Source: DATKAS01 sp963773315 | Lineage (GTDB): Bacteria > Actinomycetota > Acidimicrobiia > Acidimicrobiales > DATKAS01 | DNA: 64,000 nt | Reading direction: 5' to 3' | NCBI GenBank assembly: GCA_963773315.1 | Contig: CAVZAF010000010.1 | Span: forward strand, 1-64,000 | Shown: in pieces, positions 45,138-53,457 of the stretch | Position numbering within the stretch: the first letter of the stretch is position 1 | How the letters are laid out: every line of letters starts with the position of its first letter | Translations under genes and position numbers: made by a program | Notes under the pieces: model-generated | Seen by the model: the letters and a program-made list of their open reading frames with translations, nothing else | The model's database searches: none | Told to the model about the DNA's origin: nothing

Positions 45138-45974
45138 ATGAGCGACCGCGAGCGATTCGTCCGTCCGCCGAGCGCGGAGTCTGCCGGCGAGGCGCCGGGA
45201 CGCGGCCGGCTGACCGACCGCCGCATCCTGGTGGTGGGCGGGGGCCAAAGGGTCGTCGACGCCGACACCGATCCGGTGGGCAACGGCCGCGCGATTTCGC
45301 TGCTCTTCGGGCGGGAGGGCGCGCATGTCGCCGTCGCCGACCGCAACGAGGACAGCGCCCAGGACACGGTCGACATGATCCGCAAGGAGGGCGGCCGCGC
45401 GTTCACGATCAGCGCGGACATCACCGACGAAGAGCACGTCGGGCGCATGATGGACGAAGCTCGCATCGGCCTCGGTGGGCTCGACGGCATGGTGCTGAAC
45501 GTGGGCATAGGGGCGGGCACGCTCGGGCTCGCGAACGTGAAGACGGACGACTGGAACATGACGCTCGCGACGAACCTGCGCGGCCCGATGCTCTGCTGCC
45601 GCGATGCGCTGCCTGTGCTCGCGGACGGCTCATCGATCGTGTTCATCTCGTCGATCGCGGGCATCACATCAGGCTCACGCCTGCCCGCGTACGACGCGTC
45701 GAAGGCCGCGCTCGGGGGACTCATGCGCCACGTCGCGCGCGAGGGCGCCGCCCGCGGCATCCGCGCGAACGTCGTCGCGCCCGGGCTCGTCGACACGCCG
45801 CTCGGGCGGCTCGCGACCGCGGGACGCCCCTCGCGGGCCGCGACGAATGTGCCGTTCGGGCGTCAGGCCACGGCGTGGGAGATCGCCTACGCCGTGCTGT
45901 TCTTCATGTCAGACGAGAGCGTCTACGTGACGGGGCAGACGCTCGCCGTTGACAGTGGCCTGACAGGCCTTTGA
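45138..45974 (+). CDS. SDR-family oxidoreductase
   Basis: A 278-residue short-chain dehydrogenase. The dinucleotide-binding loop carries an insertion: ILVVGGGQRVVDADTDPVGN, then GRAISLLFG. The GG-GQ-x(n)-P-x-G-N-GRA form is known in actinobacterial SDRs that replace the classical TGxxxGIG. Catalytic Ser is in IVFISSIAGITSG and Tyr/Lys in PAYDASKAALGGL. An N-terminal extension of about 25 residues precedes the fold. The C-terminal DESVYVTGQTLAVDSGL is standard. Substrate unknown; the gene follows the M20 peptidase by 18 bases. Confidence 0.85.
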   Translation: MSDRERFVRPPSAESAGEAPGRGRLTDRRILVVGGGQRVVDADTDPVGNGRAISLLFGREGAHVAVADRNEDSAQDTVDMIRKEGGRAFTISADITDEEHVGRMMDEARIGLGGLDGMVLNVGIGAGTLGLANVKTDDWNMTLATNLRGPMLCCRDALPVLADGSSIVFISSIAGITSGSRLPAYDASKAALGGLMRHVAREGAARGIRANVVAPGLVDTPLGRLATAGRPSRAATNVPFGRQATAWEIAYAVLFFMSDESVYVTGQTLAVDSGLTGL

Positions 45975-45983
45975 AGCACGGCC

Positions 45984-46956
45984 TCACTGGCCTGTGACGA
46001 GATCGCTCGCCGGGATCACGCCCATGCGGCCGGCCTGGTAGTCCTCGAGCGCTTGCACGATCTCGGCGCGGGTGTTCATGAGGAACGGCCCGTAGTGCGC
46101 GATGGGCTCGCGGATCGGGCACGCCTCCGAGCAGCAGCACCTCGAGGTTGGGCGAGTCGTCCGGCTGCGTGGCGGCGGCCTCGATCGTCAGCACGTCGCC
46201 CGGGCCGAACACGATCAGCTCGTGCGCGTCGATCGGCCTGCGCTCGCTTCCGGCGACGCCATGACCGCTCAGCACGTACGCCATCGCGGTGTACCCCTCG
46301 TTCCAAGGCACCTCGACCTGAGCACCGGGGCTCACGGTCGCGTGCGCGTACGTGATCGGCGTGTAGGTCACGCCGGGGCCGTCGTGGCCGTCGAGGTCTC
46401 CGGCGATCAGTCGGACGAGCGTGCCGCCGTCGGGTGAGGAGAGAAGGGTGAGCCGATCGCCCGTGATCGCCTGATAGCGGGGCGGCGACATCTTCAAGGC
46501 TGCAGGCAGGTTCACCCACAGCTGCACGCCGTGCGTGCGACCGCCCGATCGCACGAAGGCCTCGGTGGGCACTTCGTCGTGGAGGATGCCCGACCCTGCG
46601 GTCATCCACTGCGTGTCGCCCTCGCCGATGACACCGCCGCCGCCGTTCGAGTCATGGTGTGACACGACACCGTCGATCACATAGGTGACGGTCTCGAACC
46701 CGCGGTGCGGGTGCCATGGCGCGCCGACGGCCTCGTTCGGCGCGTAGTCCACGGGGCCGAGCTGGTCGAGCAGGAAGAACGGGTCGGCGACGTGGGGATC
46801 GATGCCGCCGGGGAAGGGCCGCCAGACGGAGAACCCGGCGCCCTCGACCGTGTGGTGAGCGGGGACGACGCGCTCGACGGGACGGCGCTGCGACGTCGGG
46901 TTGGCCTCGCGCAGGCGGGGGAGGACGAGAGGGTTGTCGACAGTGACTGCGGGCAT
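45984..46956 (-). CDS. Pirin-family protein (one-base insertion near the C-terminus)
   Basis: A bicupin pirin: EGAGFSVWRPFPGGIDPHVA, then DPFFLLDQLGPVDYAPNEAV, then GAPWHPHRGFETVTYVIDG (metal-binding His cluster), then EGDTQWMTAGSGILHDE. The second cupin contains TYAHATVSPGAQVEVPWNEG. An extra G near 46,114 (LLLGGVP to IREPIAHYGPF) diverts the frame. Without it the protein ends EALEDYQAG-type at TGA 45986-45984 and has 323 residues. Some pirins have quercetinase or redox roles. A dyad lies 13 bases upstream of the ATG, shared with the divergent methyltransferase. Confidence 0.85.
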
Positions 46957-46968
46957 GGTGGTTCGAAC

Positions 46969-46988
46969 ATCGTTGACGTTTCAACTAT
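46969..46988. promoter_or_regulatory. MarR-like dyad operator between pirin and methyltransferase genes
   Basis: ATCGTTGACGTTTCAACTAT is an inverted repeat with arms AT-GTTGA and TCAAC-AT around a four-base centre; one pair is mismatched. The TAGTTGA/TCAACTA half-site is typical of MarR-family regulators, several of which control pirin genes. It sits 13 bases from the pirin start and 27 from the methyltransferase start, so it could control both. No marR gene is in the window. Confidence 0.55.
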
Positions 46989-47014
46989 TCCGTCGGCACT
47001 ACCCTCGCGGCGGC

Positions 47015-47881
47015 ATGCACGACCACACGCACGCGGTCGACTGGGCGGCGATCTCCGACCACATGGCGCGTCGCCAGGAGCTCGAGCTCCCGCAGCTGCG
47101 AGAGATCCTGCGATGGCTCGACGTGCCCACGGGAGCCGCCGTGGCTGACGTCGGCTGCGGTGCCGGCGGCATGGTCGAGCTGCTCGCCGAGCGCGTGGGC
47201 GCGACGGGGATGGTGTACGCGGTCGACGGCAACGAGGCGATGCGAGCGGCGACACAGGCCGTCGTCGAGGCATGCAGCGTCGACGCGTGGGTGCGCGTGC
47301 TGCCCGGCGACCTCGAGCAACAAGACCTGCGGTCGATCGTGGGTCGCGATCTCGACCTGGTGCACGCGAGTGCGGTGGTCCATCACCTCGCCGACGAGGT
47401 CAACGGGCTGCGCCGCCTCGCGACCGCGCTCGCAGTCGGTGGCCGCCTCGTGGTCGTGGAAGGCGGGCTGCCCACCAGTCATCTTCCGGCCGACTGCGGC
47501 GTCGGCCGCCCGGGGCTCGAGGGCCGCATGCGCGAGCTCCAGCAGCAGTGGTTCTGGAGCAGTGTTCGCCCGCCTGACCTGCAAGTCGCTCCGGGCGGCC
47601 CCTCTGGATGGAACGAGAAGCTCCTCGCGGCCGGGCTCGTCGAGGTCGAGACAAGGACCTTCCTGCTCGACCTGCCCGCTCCGCTGTCGTTGCGCATGCG
47701 GGAGGGGGTGCGTGACCACTACGTCGAATGGCGCGACCGCTTCGGGCATCTGCTCGACGGGGAAGACATCGAGGCCCTCGAGGTGTTGGTCGACGTGGAC
47801 GATCCCCGCGGTGTGCTCCATCGGTCCGACGTCTTCGTGCTCGGAGCCCGCACCGCCTACGTGGCAAGGAGGGACCGCTGA
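47015..47881 (+). CDS. SAM-dependent methyltransferase
   Basis: A 288-residue class I methyltransferase. The SAM-binding motif I is VADVGCGAGGMVELLAERVG (about 44-63), the acidic loop is VYAVDGNEAMRAA, and the post-II region is LDLVHASAVVHHLADEVNGL. It begins with a His-rich stretch (MHDHTHAVDW), which may be metal-binding. The frame is open further upstream, but ATG 47015 follows GGCGGC and lies just after the dyad. It is divergent from pirin and its TGA overlaps the ATG of the DUF427 gene (coupled). Confidence 0.8.
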   Translation: MHDHTHAVDWAAISDHMARRQELELPQLREILRWLDVPTGAAVADVGCGAGGMVELLAERVGATGMVYAVDGNEAMRAATQAVVEACSVDAWVRVLPGDLEQQDLRSIVGRDLDLVHASAVVHHLADEVNGLRRLATALAVGGRLVVVEGGLPTSHLPADCGVGRPGLEGRMRELQQQWFWSSVRPPDLQVAPGGPSGWNEKLLAAGLVEVETRTFLLDLPAPLSLRMREGVRDHYVEWRDRFGHLLDGEDIEALEVLVDVDDPRGVLHRSDVFVLGARTAYVARRDR

Positions 47882-48630
47882 TGAGCGACCAGCGCGGCCA
47901 GGTGCGGGTCGAGCCGAGCCAGAAGCGCGTACGGGCGTACCTCGGAGGTGAGCTCGTGTTCGACACGACCCACCCCTCGCTTGTCTGGGAGGTGCCGTAC
48001 TACCCCGCGTATTACATCCCGAACGCCGACGTGCACGCGGGACTCGTGCCGACAGGGACGGTGACGCACTCGCCGAGCCGCGGCGACGCGCAGCACTTCA
48101 CCGTGAAGACCGCGACCACAGAGGCGGCCGACGCGGCGTGGACCTACCCCGACTCACCCCTCGAGGTGATCAGAGACCTCGTGCGCTTCGACTGGGCTGC
48201 GATGGACGCGTGGTTCGAAGAGGACGAAGAGATCATCGTGCACCCACGCGACCCGTACACCCGAGTCGACACGCTCGCGAGCAGCCGCCACGTGCGCGTC
48301 TTCATCGACGGCGACCTCGTCGCCGACTCGACGCGGCCGGTCCTCCTCTTCGAGACTGGCCTGCCCGTGCGCTACTACCTCCCTCAGACCGACCTTCGCA
48401 CCGAGCTCTTCACCCCGACGGACAAGCACACGTCGTGCCCGTACAAGGGCACCGCGCGGTACTGGTCGGCGACCGTCGGAGGCACCGAGCATCCCGACAT
48501 CGTGTGGTCGTACCCGACGCCGCTGCCCGAGAGCATCAAGGTCGCGGGGATGGTCAGCTTCTACAACGAGAAGGTCGACATCGAGGTCGACGGGGTGATG
48601 CAACCGCGCCCGTGGACGAAGTTCAGCTGA
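47881..48630 (+). CDS. Double DUF427-domain protein
   Basis: A 249-residue protein made of two tandem DUF427 domains. Domain 1 (about 10-95) has KRVRAYLGGELVFDTTHPSL and VPYYPAYYIPNADV. Domain 2 (about 130-245) has RHVRVFIDGDLVADSTRPVL, LPVRYYLPQTDLRTELFTPT and TSCPYKGTARYWS. The second copy keeps the conserved SxCPYKG, while the first lacks it (VTHSPSRGDAQHFTV), so domain 1 may have lost function. DUF427 proteins are widespread in actinobacteria with unproven roles. It is translationally coupled to the methyltransferase (TGATG). Confidence 0.88.
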   Translation: MSDQRGQVRVEPSQKRVRAYLGGELVFDTTHPSLVWEVPYYPAYYIPNADVHAGLVPTGTVTHSPSRGDAQHFTVKTATTEAADAAWTYPDSPLEVIRDLVRFDWAAMDAWFEEDEEIIVHPRDPYTRVDTLASSRHVRVFIDGDLVADSTRPVLLFETGLPVRYYLPQTDLRTELFTPTDKHTSCPYKGTARYWSATVGGTEHPDIVWSYPTPLPESIKVAGMVSFYNEKVDIEVDGVMQPRPWTKFS

Positions 48631-48682
48631 GCGATCCCCAGGAAGACCTGGGCCGACGAGGGCCGTGGGTTAGCGTCGAGAC

Positions 48683-49147
48683 GTGGGGCAGACCCGCGCA
48701 GTCGCTTCACCCGCCACCTCTCGTGAACGAGCGATCTACGACGTCATCAGGCAGCGCGGTGGGCGGGTCACCGCGCCGACGCGGCTCGTGGTCGGCGTGC
48801 TGCTCGAGACCGACGCCCATCTCACGGCCGACGACCTCATCGCCACCGTGGGCAGGCGCAAGAAGGGGATCGCCCCATCGACGGTCTACCGAGTGCTGCA
48901 GCGCCTCGGAGAGGTCGGGGTCGTCGAGCACGTGCACCCGGGCGACGGGCCCGCCTTCTACCACCTCCGTGAAGGCGGTCATGCCCATCTCGTGTGCCAT
49001 CGCTGCAATGCGGTGATCGACATCGCGGACGGCGCACTCGCAGGGCTCGCGAGGAAGGTGGACGAAGCGCACGGGTTCGCTCTCGACACCCACCACGCCG
49101 CCTTGCTCGGTCTGTGCGCGCGGTGTCGCGCAGACGCTGGGGTCTGA
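48683..49147 (+). CDS. Fur-family metalloregulator
   Basis: A 154-residue Fur/Zur/PerR-type repressor starting at GTG. The winged helix holds VTAPTRLVVGVLLETDAHLT and GIAPSTVYRVLQRLGEVGVV. The metal sites are HLVCHRCNAVIDI (CxxC) and LLGLCARCRADAGV (second CxxC). The structural four-cysteine zinc site and the His-rich DTHHAALLG are present, so it should bind metal. No Fur box was identified in front of neighbouring genes. It is followed after five bases by the flippase-kinase fusion, which it may regulate. Confidence 0.87.
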   Translation: MGQTRAVASPATSRERAIYDVIRQRGGRVTAPTRLVVGVLLETDAHLTADDLIATVGRRKKGIAPSTVYRVLQRLGEVGVVEHVHPGDGPAFYHLREGGHAHLVCHRCNAVIDIADGALAGLARKVDEAHGFALDTHHAALLGLCARCRADAGV

Positions 49148-49152
49148 CCGAC

Positions 49153-51570
49153 ATGGCGATCGACTCGGAGGCGCCGCCGAGCGCCCAGGAGGAGCACGGG
49201 TTCCTGCCGATCCCCGACGTGAAGGCGTGGCGATCGATCTACGCCTCGAGGGGGGACGAGCCGCGGCATCGACGCGCAGCCGACGCAGTCCTCTTTGTCA
49301 TTGCGGCACTCGGTCTGCTCATCGCGAGCCTCATCTCCAGCAGCTCCCTTGCCGGCGAAGCGAACGCGATCTCGGGCCTCCAAGACCTCCTCGATTGGCT
49401 CGATCCGATCTGGCGCGTCACGTACACGCTCGCGACCCTCATCTCGGTCGCGCTGATCGTGATCGCGTTCGCGACGAGGCGACGCGCGCTGGGCTTCATG
49501 CTCGTCATCTCGATCGGCCTGGTGGTTGCGGTCGGCGAGCTCGTGGGACATCTCGTGACCGACGCGTGGATCGGGCTGAAGCCCATCGTTGCCTACGGCG
49601 AGCCGACCTTCCCGCCCATCCGCATCGCGATCTGCTCAGCGGTGATCGCCACCGCTCGTCCCGACCTGTCACGACCGATGCGCCGCTTTTGCGTCGGGGT
49701 GATCACGCTCGCCGCCCTCGGTGCGGTCGTTCTCGGCGAGAGCACCCTCTCGGGCGCGCTGGCGGCCTTGTCCGTCGGTGTGCTCGTGACTGCGTTCCTG
49801 TACCTCGTGATGGGCTCGCACGCAGGCTTCCCGCCCGAGAGCCGAGTGAGGGCGAGCCTCGCCGAGCTCGGCCTCGCCGTCGGCGCGCTCGAGCCCACGG
49901 CAGCGCAGACGGCAGGGGTTGCGACTTATGAGACGACCGACACCGCCGGGCGCCCTCTGCTGGTGAAGGTCTACGGCCGCGACGCCCGCGACTCGCAGCT
50001 CGTCGCTCGGCTGTGGCGCACCGCGTGGTACCGCGAGGCCGGCCCGCAGATGGCGACGAGCCGGCTTCGCCAGGTCGAGCACGAGGCGCTGTGCACGCTC
50101 GCAGCCGAACGCGCTGGCGTCGTAACGCAAGACGTCGTTGCTGTCGGGGAAGTCAGCAACGGCGATGCCGTGATCGTGCTCGATCGCGCGGTCGGCCCGA
50201 CCTTCGCCGACCTGCGCGATGAGGCCCTCACGGACGACATGCTCGAGGACGCGTGGACCTCGCTCTCGCGTCTGCACGGGGCTCGCATCGCGCACGGCCG
50301 CATCGAGCCCGACGAGCTCGCCGTGAGCGAGGGGCGGGTGGTGATCACTGATCTGGCGACCGCTCGGCTCGCGGCGCGAGAGAGCGACCTCGCTGTCGAC
50401 CTCGCCGAGATGCTCGTCGCGACCGCACTGCTGGTCGGCCCCGAACGTGCACTCACCGCGGCCCGCACGACGATCGGTGACGAGGCCCTCGCGGAGGCGC
50501 TGCCCTTCGTGCAGCCGGCCGCGCTCACACCCGACCTGCGTGACGAGGCCCACGACGCCGGTCTGAAGGTCGGCGACTTCCGCAGCCAGGTCGCCGAGGC
50601 GCTCGGAGTGCCGCTGACGCCGATCGCCGAGCTCCGCCGGGTGACGCTGAAAGGCCTCTTCTTCGTCGGCATCACCGCGTTCGGGGCGTGGCTGATCATC
50701 TCGCAGCTCGCCGACGTTGGGCTCTCGACGATCGTCGACGAGCTCAAGGGAGCGTCGTGGGAGTGGCTCCTCGTCGTGCTCATCCTCGGACAGCTCCCGC
50801 TCCTCAGCCAGGCGCTCTCGCTGACCGGCGCGGTGCCGAACTCCATCCCCTACGCGCCGACGGTGGCGCTCGAGTCGGGCATCAAGTTCGTGAACCTCAC
50901 AGTGCCGAGCTCGGCGGGACGCATCGCCGTGAACATCCGCTACTTGCAGAAGCAAGGGTTGAGCTCGACATCCGCGGTCGCCGCCGGCTCGCTCGACGGT
51001 GTCGCAGGCACGATCGTCGAGGTCGTGCTTCTCCTCCTGATCTTGCCGTTCGTGAACCTCGACCTGAGCGTCGACGCCGGCTCCGATCTGTCTGCGCTCG
51101 GGTGGATCATCCTCGCGTTCGTCATCGCGGTGGTCGCGGCGGTGATCGTGCTGATCGTGAAGCGCGCATGGCGGGAGCGGCTCGTGCACCTCATGAAGGA
51201 GGCGTTCGAGACCCTGAAGGTCGTGCTCGTCGCGCCCGCGAAGCTCGTGCGGCTCTTCGGCGGCAACGTGCTCACCGAGATCGGCTGGGCGCTGACGTTG
51301 TGCGCCTCCGCGCACGCGTACGGCGCGGACCTCGGCCTCGCGCAGGCGCTCGTCGTGAACATGTGCGCGAGCGTCTTCGCGTCGGTCATGCCGGTGCCGG
51401 GTGGCATCGGTGTCGCAGAAGCGAGCCTCGCCGCGGGGATGATGGCGTTCGGTGTGCCGTCGAGCGAGGCCTACGCCGCCGCGCTGACACATCGACTTGC
51501 GACGTTCTACCTCCCGCCGATCTGGGGTTGGTTCTCGCTGCGCTACCTCACGCGCAAGGGCTACCTGTGA
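49153..51570 (+). CDS. Kinase-like domain fused to LPG-synthase-type flippase membrane domain
   Basis: An 805-residue membrane protein with three parts. Residues ~40-215 contain about six hydrophobic segments. Residues ~225-460 resemble a degenerate protein- or aminoglycoside-kinase fold: RPLLVKVYGRDARDSQLVAR with a VAIK-like Lys, RLHGARIAHGRIEPDEL in the place of the catalytic loop, VVITDLATARLA in the place of DFG. Residues ~500-800 are the YbhN/AglD-type flippase-like domain with PSSAGRIAVNIRYLQKQGLS, MPVPGGIGVAEASLAAGM and a C-terminal YLTRKGYL. The family moves or synthesises lipid-linked compounds. The His-Gly-Arg in the loop suggests little classical kinase activity. Confidence 0.8.
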   Translation: MAIDSEAPPSAQEEHGFLPIPDVKAWRSIYASRGDEPRHRRAADAVLFVIAALGLLIASLISSSSLAGEANAISGLQDLLDWLDPIWRVTYTLATLISVALIVIAFATRRRALGFMLVISIGLVVAVGELVGHLVTDAWIGLKPIVAYGEPTFPPIRIAICSAVIATARPDLSRPMRRFCVGVITLAALGAVVLGESTLSGALAALSVGVLVTAFLYLVMGSHAGFPPESRVRASLAELGLAVGALEPTAAQTAGVATYETTDTAGRPLLVKVYGRDARDSQLVARLWRTAWYREAGPQMATSRLRQVEHEALCTLAAERAGVVTQDVVAVGEVSNGDAVIVLDRAVGPTFADLRDEALTDDMLEDAWTSLSRLHGARIAHGRIEPDELAVSEGRVVITDLATARLAARESDLAVDLAEMLVATALLVGPERALTAARTTIGDEALAEALPFVQPAALTPDLRDEAHDAGLKVGDFRSQVAEALGVPLTPIAELRRVTLKGLFFVGITAFGAWLIISQLADVGLSTIVDELKGASWEWLLVVLILGQLPLLSQALSLTGAVPNSIPYAPTVALESGIKFVNLTVPSSAGRIAVNIRYLQKQGLSSTSAVAAGSLDGVAGTIVEVVLLLLILPFVNLDLSVDAGSDLSALGWIILAFVIAVVAAVIVLIVKRAWRERLVHLMKEAFETLKVVLVAPAKLVRLFGGNVLTEIGWALTLCASAHAYGADLGLAQALVVNMCASVFASVMPVPGGIGVAEASLAAGMMAFGVPSSEAYAAALTHRLATFYLPPIWGWFSLRYLTRKGYL

Positions 51571-52529
51571 CCCCGACCGATGCTCGCCTCAAGGGGATGG
51601 TGCACGTCCCCGGCGGCGAGTTCCGCATGGGCTCTGCCGCGTTCTACCCCGAGGAAGCGCCGGTGCATCGCGTGACCGTCGACGACCTCTGGGTGGACGA
51701 GCACCCGGTCACGGTCGCTCAGTTCCGACGCTTCGTGAAGGACACGGGCCATGTCACCGAGGCCGAGAAGGCGCCGAACCCGGCCGACTACCCCGATGCC
51801 GATCCTGCGCTGCTCGTGCCGGGCTCGCTCGTGTTCTCGAACCCCGGGAAACCTGTCCCCCTCAACGACTGGACGCTCTGGTGGGCGTGGACGCCGGGAG
51901 CGTCATGGCGTCATCCCGAAGGACCCGGCAGCACGCTCAACGGCCGCGATCGCCATCCAGTCGTGCACATCGCCCACACGGACGCCGAGGCGTACGCGGC
52001 CTGGGCGGGCAAAGAGCTCCCGACCGAAGCGGAGTGGGAGCGAGCCGCGCGCGGCGGGCTCGACGGTGCGACATTCCCGTGGGGGAATGATCCGATGCCG
52101 AAGGGCAAGCACATGGCGAACACCTGGCAGGGCGAGTTCCCATGGCAGAACCTCGCGCTCGACGGGTACACGGGCACGTCACCGGTCAAGACCTACCCGC
52201 CGAACGGCTACGGCCTCTACGACGTCGTCGGCAACGTTTGGGAGTGGACCGCCGACTGGTTCACACCGCAGCACACCAGTGACACCGAGAAGGCATGTTG
52301 TGTGCCGCACAACCCGCGGGTCACCTCGCAGGACGAGAGCTTCGCCCCCGACCAGACCGCGCCTCATCACGCGCGTCGAGTCATCAAGGGCGGCTCGCAC
52401 CTCTGCGCACCGAGCTACTGCTTTCGTTACCGCCCCGCCGCCCGTCAGGGCGAGACGATCGACACATCGACCTCGCACATCGGGTTCCGATGCGTGTTTC
52501 ACCCGGAGGGGGCGACGCGGACGACGTGA
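51567..52529 (+). CDS. Formylglycine-generating enzyme (SUMF1 family)
   Basis: A 320-residue enzyme that converts a sulfatase cysteine in CxPxR to C-alpha-formylglycine. MVHVPGGEFRMGSAAFYPEE opens the fold. WGNDPMPKGKHMANTWQGEF, DVVGNVWEWTADWFT and HIGFRCVFHPEG are family core segments. GGSHLCAPSYCFRYRPAARQ carries both copper-binding catalytic cysteines (Cys280 and Cys285), so it is a true FGE and not just an SUMF1-fold protein. It begins at GTG overlapping the flippase stop (51567-51570). No sulfatase gene is in the window, so its substrate must lie elsewhere. Confidence 0.9.
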   Translation: MTPTDARLKGMVHVPGGEFRMGSAAFYPEEAPVHRVTVDDLWVDEHPVTVAQFRRFVKDTGHVTEAEKAPNPADYPDADPALLVPGSLVFSNPGKPVPLNDWTLWWAWTPGASWRHPEGPGSTLNGRDRHPVVHIAHTDAEAYAAWAGKELPTEAEWERAARGGLDGATFPWGNDPMPKGKHMANTWQGEFPWQNLALDGYTGTSPVKTYPPNGYGLYDVVGNVWEWTADWFTPQHTSDTEKACCVPHNPRVTSQDESFAPDQTAPHHARRVIKGGSHLCAPSYCFRYRPAARQGETIDTSTSHIGFRCVFHPEGATRTT

Positions 52530-52574
52530 CGGAGGGGCTATGTTCCGCTTCTCATCCCCGACTGAGGAGAGGCC

Positions 52575-53009
52575 ATGGGAACTGTCTCCAAGCCGATCGG
52601 CCCGGTGTCATGCGCAGTCTTTGGCTTCCCCGGAAGCAACTTCAGCGGCGAGATCGCGCCGGCGCTCGCCGAGCTCGTCGACAACGGGACCATCCGGGTG
52701 CTCGACCTGGTGTTCGCGATGAAGGACGAGGATGGCAACGTCGCGGTGCTCGAGCTCGAAGAGCTCGACGCTGAGAAGAAGGCCCCATGGCAGGGGGTCG
52801 GTCAAGCGCAGGCGGGACTCCTCAACGACGACGACGTCGACTCCATCGCCGACGCGCTCGAGCCCGGCGACGCGGCAGCGCTGCTCGTCTGGGAGGACCT
52901 TTGGGCCGCCCGCTTCGCGCAGGCCGTGCGCAACGCGGACGGCGAGCTGATCTTGTACGAGCGGATCCCCTACGACCTCGTGGTCGCCGCCATCGAAGAA
53001 GCAGACTGA
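52575..53009 (+). CDS. DUF6325-type small acidic protein
   Basis: A 144-residue protein: GPVSCAVFGFPGSNFSGEIA, then PALAELVDNGTIRVLDLVFA, then DVDSIADALEPGDAAALLVW, then EDLWAARFAQAVRNADGELI. This alternating beta-alpha pattern with D..F..K..DG.....E matches the actinobacterial DUF6325/DUF1269-like family, related to a ferredoxin-like fold. No function is established. A SHOCT-domain gene follows, a pairing seen in many actinobacteria. Confidence 0.8.
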   Translation: MGTVSKPIGPVSCAVFGFPGSNFSGEIAPALAELVDNGTIRVLDLVFAMKDEDGNVAVLELEELDAEKKAPWQGVGQAQAGLLNDDDVDSIADALEPGDAAALLVWEDLWAARFAQAVRNADGELILYERIPYDLVVAAIEEAD

Positions 53010-53039
53010 CACCCCCCACCGGAGAGAGGACCAAGCAAG

Positions 53040-53402
53040 ATGATGAGACGTATGGGCCGACCGGGTCTAGTCGGCACGATGGCCCGCACCGCGGTGGTCG
53101 CCGGCACGGCGACCGCAGTCGTTGGTGGCATGTCGAAGCACTCGGCGGGCAAGCAGCAGCAAGCCGCTGATGCAGCCGCGTACCAGCAGGAGCAGCAGCA
53201 AGCCCAGATGCAGGCGATGGCGCAGCAGGCCGCGGCAGAGCAAGCCGCCGCGCAGGCCGCCGCGGCACCTCCGCCTCCGCCCGCGGCTCCCGCGAATGAC
53301 CTCACCTCGCAGCTGCAGCAGCTCGCGACGCTCAAGGAGCAAGGCATCTTGAGCGACGAGGAGTTCGCCGCCGCCAAGGCGAAGCTCCTCTCCGGCGGCT
53401 GA
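53040..53402 (+). CDS. SHOCT-domain protein
   Basis: A 120-residue protein: a hydrophobic start (RTAVVAGTATAVVGGMSKHS), a Gln/Ala-rich coiled linker (about 38-75), a short proline run, and the C-terminal SHOCT motif LQQLATLKEQGILSDEEFAA with KAKLL. SHOCT is a short helical oligomerisation module. The partner is probably the DUF6325 protein encoded 30 bases upstream. Function unknown. Confidence 0.88.
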   Translation: MMRRMGRPGLVGTMARTAVVAGTATAVVGGMSKHSAGKQQQAADAAAYQQEQQQAQMQAMAQQAAAEQAAAQAAAAPPPPPAAPANDLTSQLQQLATLKEQGILSDEEFAAAKAKLLSGG

Positions 53403-53457
53403 TCACTCGCAGACGTCGCGGGCGTCGGTGACATCACTGAGCTGAAAGGCGGCACCG

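Noticed and set aside
49669..51492. 607-residue frame on the minus strand
   Set aside because: Antisense to the flippase-kinase gene and rich in Arg, His, Asp and Glu; no recognisable domain.
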